A stretch of DNA of 46,897 bases from an uncultured Thermomicrobiales bacterium (lineage in GTDB: Bacteria; Chloroflexota; Chloroflexia; Thermomicrobiales; UBA6265), in assembly GCA_902806345.1 (NCBI GenBank), contig CADCWF010000008.1, positions 1-46,897 of the forward strand. The letters run 5' to 3'. The translations under genes were made by a program, and so were the position numbers. This document shows, one piece after another, positions 23,775 to 32,082 of the stretch; position 1 is the stretch's first letter, and each line of letters begins with the position of its first letter. The notes beneath the pieces are model-generated. The model was not told the origin of the DNA. It was given only the letters and a program-made list of their open reading frames with translations, and did not search any database.

Positions 23775-24917
23775 TCAGGCGAAGCCCCGCAGGCGGGGCG
23801 GAGGGTCGGTCGTCCGCGCGGCCCGATCGTACAGGTCGAGCACCCGACGCGCGACGAGGGGCCAATCGTAACGGCCGGCCGAGGCGCGACCCCAGGCGCC
23901 GAACTGGCGCCGCAGCCCGGCGTCGGCCAAGAGCCGGACCAGCGCCAGCGCCAGCGCCTGCTCGTCCTTCGGCCGCGCCAGGAGTCCCTCCCGGCCGTGG
24001 GTGAGGACGCTGGCATAGCCCGGATTGTCGCCCGCCACGACCGGTTTGCCGGCCGCCATCGCTTCGAGCAGGACGATGCCGAAGCTTTCCCGCGCGACCG
24101 AGGGCGCGCAGAAGACATCGCAGCTCGCATAGTAGCGCGGCAGTTCGGCGAACGGGACGTGACCGACGAAGTCGACGTTGGCGATGCCGTAGCGCTCCAT
24201 CAGTCCGGCATACTTCTCGGGCCGCCCGGTGCCGACCACGACCAACCGGGCCTCGGGGAACTGCTGGTGGATCAGCGGCATCGCCCGCAGCAGGTACTTG
24301 AACCCCTTGCGCGGCTCGGAGAAGCGGCCGACGAACAGGATCCGGGGACGGCCGTCGGCCGCCCAGGGCATCGGCTCGGGATCGAGGAAGCGCGCGACAT
24401 CGATGCCGTTCGGGATGACCTCGTACGGTCCCTCGAAGTACTGGCTGACGAACTCCAGCGCCGGCCCGGAGACGGCGATCCGGGCGTCGAGACGGGAGAG
24501 CAGCAGGTTCATGTACGGCTTGAGGGCGGTGTACCAGGCGCTGGACTGGCGGAAGGCATGGAAGGTGGCGATGTTGGTCGCCCCCGAGTTGAGCAGCACC
24601 ATGTACGGCAGCACCGGCACCAACGGCTCGTGGACGTGGACGACATCGAACCGTTCCCGCCGCATGAGAGCCTTGACCGCGGCGTAGAGGGTGACGTCGA
24701 AGGTGAGCCGGGCGGTCGAGCCGTTGCTGGGAATGGCGATCGGGCGGCCGACGCCGTAGAAACCCTCGCCTACCTCGAGGCCGCCTTTGCGCGCCCGTGG
24801 CGCCAGGACGACTGTCTCGTACCCGAGATGGGTGAACTCCGAGCGGAGGTGGGTGATGTGGTCGGAGACGCCTCCCGGCTGGGCGATGTCGTAGGGGGAG
24901 ACGAGCGCGATCTTCAC
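23775..24917 (-). CDS. GT4 glycosyltransferase, PimA-like (phosphatidylinositol mannosyltransferase)
   Basis: 380 aa from GTG 24917. GT-B fold: N-terminal KIALVSPYDIAQPGGVSDHITHLRSEF (GGV nucleotide loop), FDVVHVHEPLVPVLPYMVLLNS, IAVSGPALEFVSQYF, IPNGIDVARF, RILFVGRFSEPRKGFKYLLRA, and the donor-binding E-x7-E motif in ARESFGIVLLEAMAAGKPVVAGD. This is the pattern of PimA, which adds mannose from GDP-mannose to phosphatidylinositol on the cytosolic face of the membrane. The next gene encodes the matching lipid synthase, strengthening the call. First gene of a minus-strand operon. Confidence 0.88.
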   Translation of the reverse strand: MKIALVSPYDIAQPGGVSDHITHLRSEFTHLGYETVVLAPRARKGGLEVGEGFYGVGRPIAIPSNGSTARLTFDVTLYAAVKALMRRERFDVVHVHEPLVPVLPYMVLLNSGATNIATFHAFRQSSAWYTALKPYMNLLLSRLDARIAVSGPALEFVSQYFEGPYEVIPNGIDVARFLDPEPMPWAADGRPRILFVGRFSEPRKGFKYLLRAMPLIHQQFPEARLVVVGTGRPEKYAGLMERYGIANVDFVGHVPFAELPRYYASCDVFCAPSVARESFGIVLLEAMAAGKPVVAGDNPGYASVLTHGREGLLARPKDEQALALALVRLLADAGLRRQFGAWGRASAGRYDWPLVARRVLDLYDRAARTTDPPPRLRGFA

Positions 24918-25089
24918 GCCCTTACCCCTCCCCGGTGCGGGGCCGAGGCGAGGGCTCGGGGTCGGTTGGGATCCGTCTCAGCCACGCCTCTCCCCAGGGA
25001 AGCGCCGCTCCCACGCGGCCGCCCCGAGGCGCTTCGTTCGGCTGCTCGTCGGGCGCGACCATATTGATCATACCAAACCGGCCGTCACC

Positions 25090-25863
25090 CTATCCCCCCC
25101 GGGTGCAGACCGTCAGGCCGTCGTACGCGACCCAAACCCCGGCCGGTAGCGCCGCGCTCGCGTCGGCGTGGCTCGCCTCGTGGGAGATATGGGTCAGATA
25201 GGTCTCGCGGGGGCCAATCAGTTGCGCGAACGCCACCGCCTCCGGAATGCTGAGGTGGGTCGGGTGGGGGGCCCGGCGCAACCCGTTCAGCACCAGCACG
25301 TCGACCCCCCTCAGGAGCGCGATCGACTCGTCGGGTATCGTCTTGGCGTCGGTCACATAGGCGAGGTCGCCGAACCGGTAGCCGAGGATCGGGAGCCGGC
25401 CGTGCAGTACCGGGATCGGTACGATCTCGCGGTCGAAGGGCGCGAACGGTCCACCCACCTCGTGAAGCGTCAGATCCGGCTTGCCGCCGTAGAACGGGTA
25501 CTGGTCGACGAAGGCGTAGGCGAAGCGTTCCCGCAGGGCCGCCGCCGTGCCGGGGTCGGCGTAGACCGGCAGGTGGTGCCCGATCAGCTCGTTGAAGCGG
25601 CGGAGGTCGTCGAAGCCGCCGGTATGGTCGGCGTGGGGGTGGGTCATCAGGATGGCGTCGACCCGGTCGAGCCCGAGCGCCAGCGCCTGGAGACGAAGCT
25701 CCGTTGCGGTATCGATGAGGTAGACGCGGCCACCGTCGCGGACGACGGCCGACGAGCGGGAGCGGCGGTCCCGTGGATCGGGCGAGCGGCAGACCGGGCA
25801 CCGGCACCCGATCATCGGGATTCCGTTGGAGGTGCCGGTGCCGAGAAAGGTCAGGGAGGGCAT
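25090..25863 (-). CDS. MBL-fold metallo-hydrolase (PhnP-like phosphodiesterase)
   Basis: 257 aa. LTFLGTGTSNGIPMIGCRCPVC opens with the PhnP/YcbJ-type C-x-C-x2-C site, which binds a structural zinc in this subgroup. The catalytic metal motif is ILMTHPHADHTGGFDD (H-x-H-x-D-H), with later YVTDAKTIP and YLTHISHEASH supplying the other ligands. The family hydrolyses cyclic phosphodiesters (PhnP acts on 5-phosphoribosyl 1,2-cyclic phosphate). No phn genes are nearby, so the substrate is open. Stand-alone gene. Confidence 0.9.
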   Translation of the reverse strand: MPSLTFLGTGTSNGIPMIGCRCPVCRSPDPRDRRSRSSAVVRDGGRVYLIDTATELRLQALALGLDRVDAILMTHPHADHTGGFDDLRRFNELIGHHLPVYADPGTAAALRERFAYAFVDQYPFYGGKPDLTLHEVGGPFAPFDREIVPIPVLHGRLPILGYRFGDLAYVTDAKTIPDESIALLRGVDVLVLNGLRRAPHPTHLSIPEAVAFAQLIGPRETYLTHISHEASHADASAALPAGVWVAYDGLTVCTRGG

Positions 25864-25926
25864 GCCGTGGCGAGTATAGACGCGCCGGGGCGGGGGACCG
25901 TCCCAAGGCGTCCGCCACTCGCCGCG

Positions 25927-26613
25927 CTAGACCGTCGGTAGCGCCTCCTTGGCCACGGAGAGGTGGACGGTGTCACCTTCCACCCGCTGAATCTGATCGG
26001 CCGCGGCGAAGTAGTCCGTGTCGAACCACCCCTTGCCGTCGATGCGGAGGTAGCCAACGCGGATCAGGTTGTGGCGGATCTGGTCGGGCAGATCGGAACC
26101 GCCGAAGACGGCTTGGCCGATGTCGTCGATCAGATCGCCGTCGTCGTACTCCTCGCCTTGGGTCGTGACGGCGCTGGGGTCGCCCATCTTGACGTCGTCC
26201 ACTTTGCCCAGCTCGTCGCCGTTGGCGTCGACGACCCGCATCCCGGTCACCGCGAGGTCGATCGGCCCGGTGTTGGCGATATCGCCGGTACGGCCGGCCG
26301 AGGTGTTGTCGGTCGACATCGACCGCAACTCGCCCCCTGCGAACCCCGAGCCCACGGCGGCCCCGGCTCCGCTCCCACCCACGACGGAGGCACCGCCCCC
26401 GACCGTCGTCTGCCCGGACGAGCGCCCTCCGCCGGTGACATTTACAACCTCGGCCTCGCCCGGCGGCACCACCGTGACCGCCTCGCCGGGGGCGAGGGTG
26501 GGGTGGACCGTGTCGCCGCCGCGGCTGCCGACGTCGCTCCGAATCGCGCCGGAGTCCCGCTCGATGTCGTCGACGACCCGCTCCCCGAACGAATCCGACC
26601 GTTTGGGTTCCAT
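25927..26613 (-). CDS. DUF2171 / PRC-barrel-like protein with Gly-rich middle
   Basis: 228 aa from ATG 26613 with AAGGAG 6 nt upstream. The N-terminal third is charged and polar (EPKRSDSFGERVVDDIERDSG), the middle is Gly/Ser/Val-rich and probably disordered (GASVVGGSGAGAAVGSG), and the C-terminal part holds a PRC-barrel or DUF2171 fold (DLAVTGMRVVDANGDELGKVDDV, then HNLIRVGYLRIDGKGWFDTDYF and VEGDTVHLSVAKEAL). PRC-barrels are small sensor or adaptor modules; DUF2171 proteins are often stress-linked. No membrane helix or signal. It follows the SDR gene on the same strand with a 62-nt gap. Confidence 0.8.
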   Translation of the reverse strand: MEPKRSDSFGERVVDDIERDSGAIRSDVGSRGGDTVHPTLAPGEAVTVVPPGEAEVVNVTGGGRSSGQTTVGGGASVVGGSGAGAAVGSGFAGGELRSMSTDNTSAGRTGDIANTGPIDLAVTGMRVVDANGDELGKVDDVKMGDPSAVTTQGEEYDDGDLIDDIGQAVFGGSDLPDQIRHNLIRVGYLRIDGKGWFDTDYFAAADQIQRVEGDTVHLSVAKEALPTV

Positions 26614-26675
26614 GCCGACTCCTTCCTGCCGTCGCCGCGGCCGCTGTACCGTGACGATCGTCGACCCGAAGACCT

Positions 26676-27704
26676 CTACGCCGAGGCGCCTGGGCGCTGC
26701 CGACCGCGGGACGCCAGTTGGCGGGAAAGGGCCAAGCCGGTCAGGGCGGCACCGGCGACCACCGCCCCCCGACCCACCGGGGTCAGCCGCAACCAAGAGT
26801 AGAGGCTGACGCTCCGTCCGCCGTAGCCGCCTTCGACCGAGCCCGGACCGGAGGAGCCGGCCCACAGGTTGTCCGGCGTCGCGTCCGGGTCGATTGTATC
26901 GTCCCGCTGCCCGGGGTAGCCGACGAGCCTGAGCTGGAGATCGAGCAGGCGCGGGCTGATCTTTTCCAGCGCCGACAACGCCGCGCTGGCTCCGCCCACC
27001 GGCAACTCCCGCACCGGATGGACCGCCGCGTAGAGGATCGCCTCGGCGACGAGCGACGGATCGTAGACCGGGGGGAGCGGCTTCGGCGCCGCGTCCATCC
27101 GCGACTTTGCGTGTCGGAAGAACGGGGTGTCAATCGAGGCCGGCTTGATCACCGAGACGCGGATCGGAAGACCGTCGTGCTCGAGCTCCGTCCGGACGGC
27201 CTCGCTGAGGCCGTTGACCGCGTGCTTGGCGGCGCAGTACGCGCTCTGAAGCGGCACAGCACGGTCGCCGAGCCCGGAGGAGACATTGACGATTGTGCCT
27301 CCCCTCGGTTGCGACCGCATCCGGCCGATGGCAGTTCGCATCCCGTTGGCGACCCCGAGGATGTCGACCTCGATCACCCGGCGGAACTCCGCCTCGGGGA
27401 TGTCGGCGAACTCGCCGTAGACGGACACCGCAGCGGCATTGACCCAGGTATCGATCCCGCCCCAGGCGGCAACGACCCGGTCCGCCACCTCGTCCACCTG
27501 CGTTGCGTCCGAGACGTCGCACGGGATCGCGAGCACCTCGCCCCCGGCGTTCCGGATCTCGGCCGCCGCGGCGTTCAGCGCTTCCTGGCCGCGGGCGGCG
27601 ACGGCGACCTTCGCCCCCTGGCGCGCGGCTTCGACGCCGGTGGCGCGGCCGATGCCGCTCGACCCGCCGATGATGACGATGACCTGCTCTCCGATCGGGT
27701 TCAT
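26676..27704 (-). CDS. Short-chain dehydrogenase with C-terminal extension and membrane tail
   Basis: 342 aa. The SDR core (1-255) has the cofactor motif IIGGSSGIGRATG, the NAAA-like VNAAAVSVYGEF, catalytic Ser in IVNVSSG and the YCAAK tetrad motif, then RVSVIKPASIDTPFF. The C-terminal 85 residues (after ISPRLLDLQLRLVG) are unusual: a Gly/Ser linker and one hydrophobic helix (VVAGAALTGLALSRQL) that may tether the enzyme to the membrane. ATG 27704 is preceded by GGAGAG. Substrate unknown; the family resembles the 'SDR with Pro/Gly tail' group often near stress proteins. Confidence 0.9.
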   Translation of the reverse strand: MNPIGEQVIVIIGGSSGIGRATGVEAARQGAKVAVAARGQEALNAAAAEIRNAGGEVLAIPCDVSDATQVDEVADRVVAAWGGIDTWVNAAAVSVYGEFADIPEAEFRRVIEVDILGVANGMRTAIGRMRSQPRGGTIVNVSSGLGDRAVPLQSAYCAAKHAVNGLSEAVRTELEHDGLPIRVSVIKPASIDTPFFRHAKSRMDAAPKPLPPVYDPSLVAEAILYAAVHPVRELPVGGASAALSALEKISPRLLDLQLRLVGYPGQRDDTIDPDATPDNLWAGSSGPGSVEGGYGGRSVSLYSWLRLTPVGRGAVVAGAALTGLALSRQLASRGRQRPGASA

Positions 27705-27889
27705 ACGTGCTCTCCGGCGAACGCTAGATTGCGCCGTTCCGTCGGGACTCCGTCCGACCCGCTCGGCTCCGTCGCAAACGCGGTGCCGCACCTGACGGTG
27801 TCGTGCCCCAATGGCACCGGACGTGCATGGATGCCGGCGGCGCGGATGCGTCGTCGTGGGCCATGAATGGCGAGCAAGAGGAGATGGGC

Positions 27890-28435
27890 ATGCGGCGACA
27901 AGGTTGGGGATTGCGCGGCGGGGCAATGGTCGCCGCACTCGGTCTCGTCTGTGGAGCGTCGATGACCGCTGCCCAGGAGGGGACGCCGTCGGCGACGCTG
28001 GAGGTGGTAGGGCAGGTGGCCCACCCGGGTCATATCCACTCCGGCGATTGCGGCAACCTGGGTGACGTGGTCTTCCCGCTCTCCGATGCCGGAATCCCCG
28101 CCTCCGGCGAGGAGGATACGGGCGCCTCGCCGATGGCGGAGGCCGCCGGCGGCGGATCCGAGATGGCAATCCCGGCCTACGTGAGCATCACCCAGCTTGA
28201 TGCCTCGATCGAAGATATCCTGGCAGCGCCGCACGCGATCAACTTCCACGAGAGCGCCGAGAACATCGAGAACTACATCGCCTGCGGCGAGATCGGCGGT
28301 ATTACCTACGGCGACAACCTGCAGTTCGGTCTGCGCGAACTGAACGGCTCCGGCTACACCGGGGTCGGCCTGATCAGCTCAGGCGGCGACGGCGGTGTCA
28401 ACGTGCTCGTGTACCTCTCCCCGACCAACCGGTAG
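27890..28435 (+). CDS. Secreted protein with HxHxG-C motif, unknown function
   Basis: 181 aa from ATG 27890; GAGGAG lies 6 nt upstream, while the more upstream ATGs in frame lack such a site. RRQGWGLRGGAMVAALGLVCGASMTAAQ is a signal peptide. The mature protein begins AHPGHIHSGDCGNLGDVVFPL, and later AAPHAINFHESAENIENYIACGEIGG precedes a beta-rich end. The two Cys and paired His suggest a metal-binding or disulphide-stabilised fold. From memory, similar secreted proteins occur repeatedly in Thermomicrobia; no function is established. Divergent from the SDR gene. Confidence 0.8.
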   Translation: MRRQGWGLRGGAMVAALGLVCGASMTAAQEGTPSATLEVVGQVAHPGHIHSGDCGNLGDVVFPLSDAGIPASGEEDTGASPMAEAAGGGSEMAIPAYVSITQLDASIEDILAAPHAINFHESAENIENYIACGEIGGITYGDNLQFGLRELNGSGYTGVGLISSGGDGGVNVLVYLSPTNR

Positions 28436-28542
28436 GGCATAGCTCGCGGCACCTCGCCACCCGTCGTCGGCGCCTAATCAGGCGGAACGAATCGGACGGT
28501 CACACGGAATCCAGGTGATCGCCTCGGCCACCGTCCTTTCGA

Positions 28543-28575
28543 AATCCCCTCTCCCTTACCCGGGAGGGGGATTGG
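28543..28575. terminator. Bidirectional hairpin between convergent genes
   Basis: AATCCCCTCTCCC (28543-28555) is complementary, with one bulge, to GGGAGGGGGATT (28562-28573). It lies between the secreted-protein gene and the Nudix gene, which converge, and could terminate both. Confidence 0.55.
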
Positions 28576-28608
28576 CGGTGAGGGCATACCAACGGATCTC
28601 GGAACAAC

Positions 28609-29115
28609 TCAGACGACTACAGTGTCGAGAGGCGCGGCTTCGTCCTGAGCCGCGCCGGGTTCTGCCCCGGCCTGCTCGATGACGGTTCGGAGACTGACGC
28701 TCGCCCCGGCCGGGAGACTCTCGCCGGAGAGGAAGCGGCGGGTCGAGGAGTAGAGTGGCTCGGGCAGCGCGTCCCAGGCGAACCAGCCAACTTCGCTCAG
28801 TTCGTCGGTCGCGGCGACCGTTGCCTCGCCTGCCACCTGCCCTGCAGCGAACCAGACCGTGACGTTGTGCTTGCCGTCGTCGAAACGGTCGTTGACTACG
28901 GCCACGAATCGCACGTCTTCGATCTCGAGCGCAGTCTCTTCCCGGACCTCGCGCTTCGCCGCGTCCGCCAGTTCCTCGCCGAGGTCCAGGTAGCCACCAG
29001 GGGCCGACCAGCTTCCCGTGCCGTGGTGCTTTCGGCGGACCAGGAGGATCTTGCCATGGCGCTCGATGAGCACGCCCACGCCAACCCCCGGCCGCCGATC
29101 GTTTCCCCGTCCCAC
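28609..29115 (-). CDS. Nudix hydrolase
   Basis: 168 aa from GTG 29115 (GAGAGGAG 8 nt upstream). GVLIERHGKILLVRRKHHGTGSWSAPGGYLDLGEEL leads into the Nudix box GYLDLGEELADAAKREVREET, with A in place of the usual G after EE-T, which is tolerated in other members. The motif binds magnesium and hydrolyses X-linked nucleoside diphosphates. HNVTVWFAAGQVAGEA and EVGWFAWDALPEPLYSSTRRFL close the fold. The RRKHHGTGSW pattern is common in GDP-mannose or 8-oxo-dGTP-type families, but the substrate cannot be decided here. Cytosolic. Confidence 0.9.
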   Translation of the reverse strand: MGRGNDRRPGVGVGVLIERHGKILLVRRKHHGTGSWSAPGGYLDLGEELADAAKREVREETALEIEDVRFVAVVNDRFDDGKHNVTVWFAAGQVAGEATVAATDELSEVGWFAWDALPEPLYSSTRRFLSGESLPAGASVSLRTVIEQAGAEPGAAQDEAAPLDTVVV

Positions 29116-29311
29116 GGTCTCGACTCCTCTCCGACGTAGCCGTCGGCAGGGTTGCATGGACAGTGCCAGGAACGGATCCTGGCGCCGGGTCTTCGCGCCG
29201 GATCCTGGTTCGACGGTGGCGGACGACATCCTCCCAGGACACGAATTGGTGCACCCTTGTTCCAGACCGTCTCGGCTCGGTCCCAACCCATCCGCCAAGC
29301 GAGGGTGCTTC

Positions 29312-30490
29312 ATGATCCGATTCGCCGCATTGACGCTGCCCATTGCGGCCTCACTCCTGTTGGCCCTTGCCATCGGTGTGGCGGCACAGGAGGAGGGTCC
29401 ACCGCTTTCGTTCGGCCTCGAACCGGTCGTCGGCGGTCTTGAGCGCCCCGTCTTCCTGGCCGAGCCGGACGACGGCTCCGGCCGACTCTTTGTCGTCGAG
29501 CAGCCGGGACGGATCCGTACGGTGGTGGACGGTGTAGTGGCCCCCGATCCGTTCCTCGACATCACCGACCGGGTCGAGTCTGGCGGCGAGCAAGGGCTGC
29601 TGAGTGTCGCCTTCCACCCCGAGTTCGTCGAGAACGACGAGTTCTTCGTCGGTTACACGGCCCAGGCCGGGGAGGGTGCCGGCGACAACACCGTCTCCCG
29701 GTTCACCGTCTCGGAGGACGACCCGAGCCGCGCCGATCCCGCCAATGAAGAGGTGCTGCTGGCCATCGCGGATCCTTACCCGAACCACAACGGCGGGCTG
29801 GTCGCCTTCGGCCCGGACGCCTACCTGTACGCCGGAATGGGCGACGGTGGCTCGAGCGGCGACCCCGAAGGCAACGCTCAGGACACCGGGACGCTGCTCG
29901 GGGACATCTTGCGGCTCGACGTGGACGGGGTTGAAGGGGACCTGCCCTACGCCATCCCCGACGACAACCCCTACGCCGACGGGAACGGCGGTCGGCCCGA
30001 GATTTGGGCGAGCGGGCTGCGTAACCCGTGGCGCTTTTCCTTCGACCGCGAGACGGGCGACCTCTGGATCGCCGATGTCGGCCAGAACTGGATCGAGGAG
30101 GTCAACCTCCAGCCAGCCACCGACCAAGGCGGCGCCAACTATGGTTGGGACGTGCTTGAGGGTACGTCGTGCTTCGCCGACGACGAGTGTGACCCGGAGG
30201 GGTTCGTCGCCCCAGTTGCGGAGTACACCCACGAGTTCGGCTGCTCCGTCACGGGGGGCCACGTCTACCGCGGCGCCGAGATCGAGGAACTCGTCGGGAT
30301 CTACCTGTTCGGTGACTTTTGCTCCGGTCTCGTTTGGGGTCTCGAACCGGACGGCGAGTCCGGCTGGACCGCGCTTGGCCCGGTCGAGACCGGGCTGAAC
30401 ATCTCGTCGTTCGCCGAGGACCAATCGGGAAACCTGTACCTCTTGGCGCTCGACGGAACCGTCTACCGCCTGACCCGGGGAGCATCATGA
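29312..30490 (+). CDS. PQQ-dependent sugar dehydrogenase / sorbosone dehydrogenase-like, secreted
   Basis: 392 aa. The signal RFAALTLPIAASLLLALAIGVAAQ is followed by a six-bladed propeller of the GSDH family: LERPVFLAEPDDGSGRLFVVEQPGRIR, GGEQGLLSVAFHPEF, VGYTAQAGEGAGDNTVSRF, YPNHNGGLVAFGPDAYLYAGMGDGG, IWASGLRNPWRFSFDRETGDLWIADVGQNWIEEVNL, TGGHVYRGAEI and GLYLFGDFCSG-type YLFGDFCSGLVW. These loops normally bind PQQ and calcium. It should oxidise sugars outside the cell, but substrate and actual PQQ use are inferred. The stop overlaps the uronate-dehydrogenase start (ATGA), so the two enzymes may act on the same class of sugar. Confidence 0.9.
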   Translation: MIRFAALTLPIAASLLLALAIGVAAQEEGPPLSFGLEPVVGGLERPVFLAEPDDGSGRLFVVEQPGRIRTVVDGVVAPDPFLDITDRVESGGEQGLLSVAFHPEFVENDEFFVGYTAQAGEGAGDNTVSRFTVSEDDPSRADPANEEVLLAIADPYPNHNGGLVAFGPDAYLYAGMGDGGSSGDPEGNAQDTGTLLGDILRLDVDGVEGDLPYAIPDDNPYADGNGGRPEIWASGLRNPWRFSFDRETGDLWIADVGQNWIEEVNLQPATDQGGANYGWDVLEGTSCFADDECDPEGFVAPVAEYTHEFGCSVTGGHVYRGAEIEELVGIYLFGDFCSGLVWGLEPDGESGWTALGPVETGLNISSFAEDQSGNLYLLALDGTVYRLTRGAS

Positions 30491-31293
30491 CGACCGCGAC
30501 GACCGGGAGCAAGACCACGACCGTGCTGGTCACGGGGGCCGAGGGGACGATCGGGACGGCGGTGCGCGAGCACCTCGGGAAGCGGTACGACCTTCGTTCG
30601 CTGACGAGGACCGAGCAGCCGTTTCCCAGCCACATCGCCGATATCACGGACCTCGACGCGATCCGGCCCGCCTTTGCCGGCGTCGACGTGGTCGTCCACC
30701 TAGCCGCCTCGCCCGCCGTCGAAACTCCGTGGGCGGAGATCCTGCCGAACAACCTGGTCGGCACCTACAACGTCTTCGAGGCGTCACGTCAAGCCGGCGT
30801 CGGCACCGTCGTCTTCGCGTCGTCGAACCACGCCATCGGCATGTACGAGCTGGATGGAGCGCCGTCGCTTTACGAGCTCAGTGACGACCGCGTCTACGAC
30901 GAGCGGGTCGAGGTCCGGCCCGATTCGCTCTACGGCGTCTCCAAGGTCTACGGCGAGGCGCTCGGCCGGATGTACCACGAACTGCACGGGATGCGGGTCG
31001 TCTGCCTCCGGATCGGCTCCGTCCGGGCCGACGACGATCCCGCCTCCCCGGCGATGCTCGACTCGGTTCCGATGCCGCTGGACCACCTTTCTCGCGAGGA
31101 GCGGCGCAGGCGGATGCGGGCGACCTGGCTGAGTCGACGAGACTGCGCCGAGTTGATCGCCCGCGCGATCGACGCCGAGGAGGTCGGCTGGGCGGTGGTC
31201 TACGGCATCTCTGACAACCCCCGCCAGTTCTGGAGCCTGCGCTCCGCCCGCGAGCTGCTGGGCTTCGATCCGCGGGACCGGGCACCGGAGTAG
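30487..31293 (+). CDS. Uronate dehydrogenase-like NAD-dependent epimerase/dehydratase
   Basis: 268 aa. Rossmann motif VLVTGAEGTIGTAVREHL, VDVVVHLAASPAVETPWAEILPNNLVGTYNVFEASRQAGVGTVVFASSNHAIGMYE, PDSLYGVSKVYGEALGRMYHE (Tyr-x3-Lys), CLRIGSVRADDD and RMRATWLSRRDCAELIARAI follow the order of uronate dehydrogenase (EC 1.1.1.203), as does the end VVYGISDNPRQFWSLRSARELLGFDPRD. It oxidises glucuronate or galacturonate to the lactone with NAD. The stop-start overlap with the secreted sugar dehydrogenase supports a shared sugar-oxidation role. Confidence 0.86.
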   Translation: MTTATTGSKTTTVLVTGAEGTIGTAVREHLGKRYDLRSLTRTEQPFPSHIADITDLDAIRPAFAGVDVVVHLAASPAVETPWAEILPNNLVGTYNVFEASRQAGVGTVVFASSNHAIGMYELDGAPSLYELSDDRVYDERVEVRPDSLYGVSKVYGEALGRMYHELHGMRVVCLRIGSVRADDDPASPAMLDSVPMPLDHLSREERRRRMRATWLSRRDCAELIARAIDAEEVGWAVVYGISDNPRQFWSLRSARELLGFDPRDRAPE

Positions 31294-31357
31294 CGGCTCC
31301 GGGCAGCCCAGCGGGCGCGGAGCAAGCCCCACCCGCCGCCGAGGAGCCAGAGATCGG

Positions 31358-31531
31358 TTAGCTGACGGCCGCGACGAGGGCGAGCGCGACGCAGAGCAGC
31401 AGGATGCCGGTGCCAACCAGCAGCGCGACGATCCACGGTCCTGCCCCGTATGACGCAGCGGACGAGCCCGCCTCGGGCCGCTCGTCGGGGTCGGGGTCGG
31501 GGTCCCGGTCGGGCAGGGAGTGAGCGTTCAC
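31358..31531 (-). CDS. 57-aa single-pass membrane protein
   Basis: From a GTG at 31531 the ORF encodes an N-terminal acidic repeat (DRDPDPDPDERPEAG), a linker and one hydrophobic helix (WIVALLVGTGILLLCVALALVAAV) ending at a TAA. It converges with the uronate-dehydrogenase gene and is divergent from the VOC gene. The Shine-Dalgarno is not obvious, so start and expression are tentative. Architecture closely resembles the 58-aa protein at 22965-23141 (acidic Asp/Pro head, C-terminal helix). Function unknown. Confidence 0.5.
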   Translation of the reverse strand: MNAHSLPDRDPDPDPDERPEAGSSAASYGAGPWIVALLVGTGILLLCVALALVAAVS

Positions 31532-31619
31532 GGACGAAGGCTACCAGACGATCCGGTACCCACCGCGTGGCACAATTGGGATCCAGTCGAGCGGGCAGCG
31601 GTCCGGGGGAGACGTATCG

Positions 31620-32030
31620 GTGGTGAACGTCACGGGACTCGGCGAGGTCGTCCTCAACGTCCGGGACCTGGGGCGGTCGCTCGCGTTCTACCGGGATCTG
31701 CTCGGCCTCGCCGTGATCTCGCCGCCGGAGATGCGCACCCCCGTCTTCCTCCGCGCCGGCGATGCCGCGCCGGGGTTGCCGGCGATGGTGGTCCTGGTCC
31801 AGCTCGGCTCGGAGGCAGCGCCGATCGGTTCACCCCGGTCGCTCCACCACCTCGCGCTGACGGTCGGCGAGGGCAGCCTGTCGGAGATCGAGCAGACGCT
31901 GCGGCGCGCCGGGCTCGAGGTGCGCCACGGGCAGCACCCGGTCCTGACGATGCCGACGCTCTACGTCTTCGATCCCGACGGCAACGAGGTCGAGCTGATC
32001 GCCCCGCTCCCGGACCGCGCATCGACCTGA
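31620..32030 (+). CDS. VOC-family (glyoxalase/dioxygenase fold) protein
   Basis: 136 aa from GTG 31620 with GGGGGAG 8 nt upstream. GLGEVVLNVRDLGRSLAFYRDLLGLAVI and the closing LTMPTLYVFDPDGNEVELIAP are the two halves of the paired betaalphabetabetabeta fold; SLHHLALTVGEG supplies a likely metal-binding His and the C-terminal Glu of NEVELI another. The family includes glyoxalase I, dioxygenases and resistance proteins, so the substrate is open. It overlaps no other gene and converges on the HD gene. Confidence 0.9.
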   Translation: MVNVTGLGEVVLNVRDLGRSLAFYRDLLGLAVISPPEMRTPVFLRAGDAAPGLPAMVVLVQLGSEAAPIGSPRSLHHLALTVGEGSLSEIEQTLRRAGLEVRHGQHPVLTMPTLYVFDPDGNEVELIAPLPDRAST

Positions 32031-32082
32031 GGTGCAAGGGGAAAGGCCCCGTGCCAGGGCGAGGCGCCCGAGTAGGCGGGGA

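Noticed and set aside
31484-31510. GGGGTC tandem repeats as a G-quadruplex or microsatellite element
   Set aside because: The run lies within the Asp-Pro repeat of the 57-aa ORF on the minus strand and is short; no separate function can be supported.
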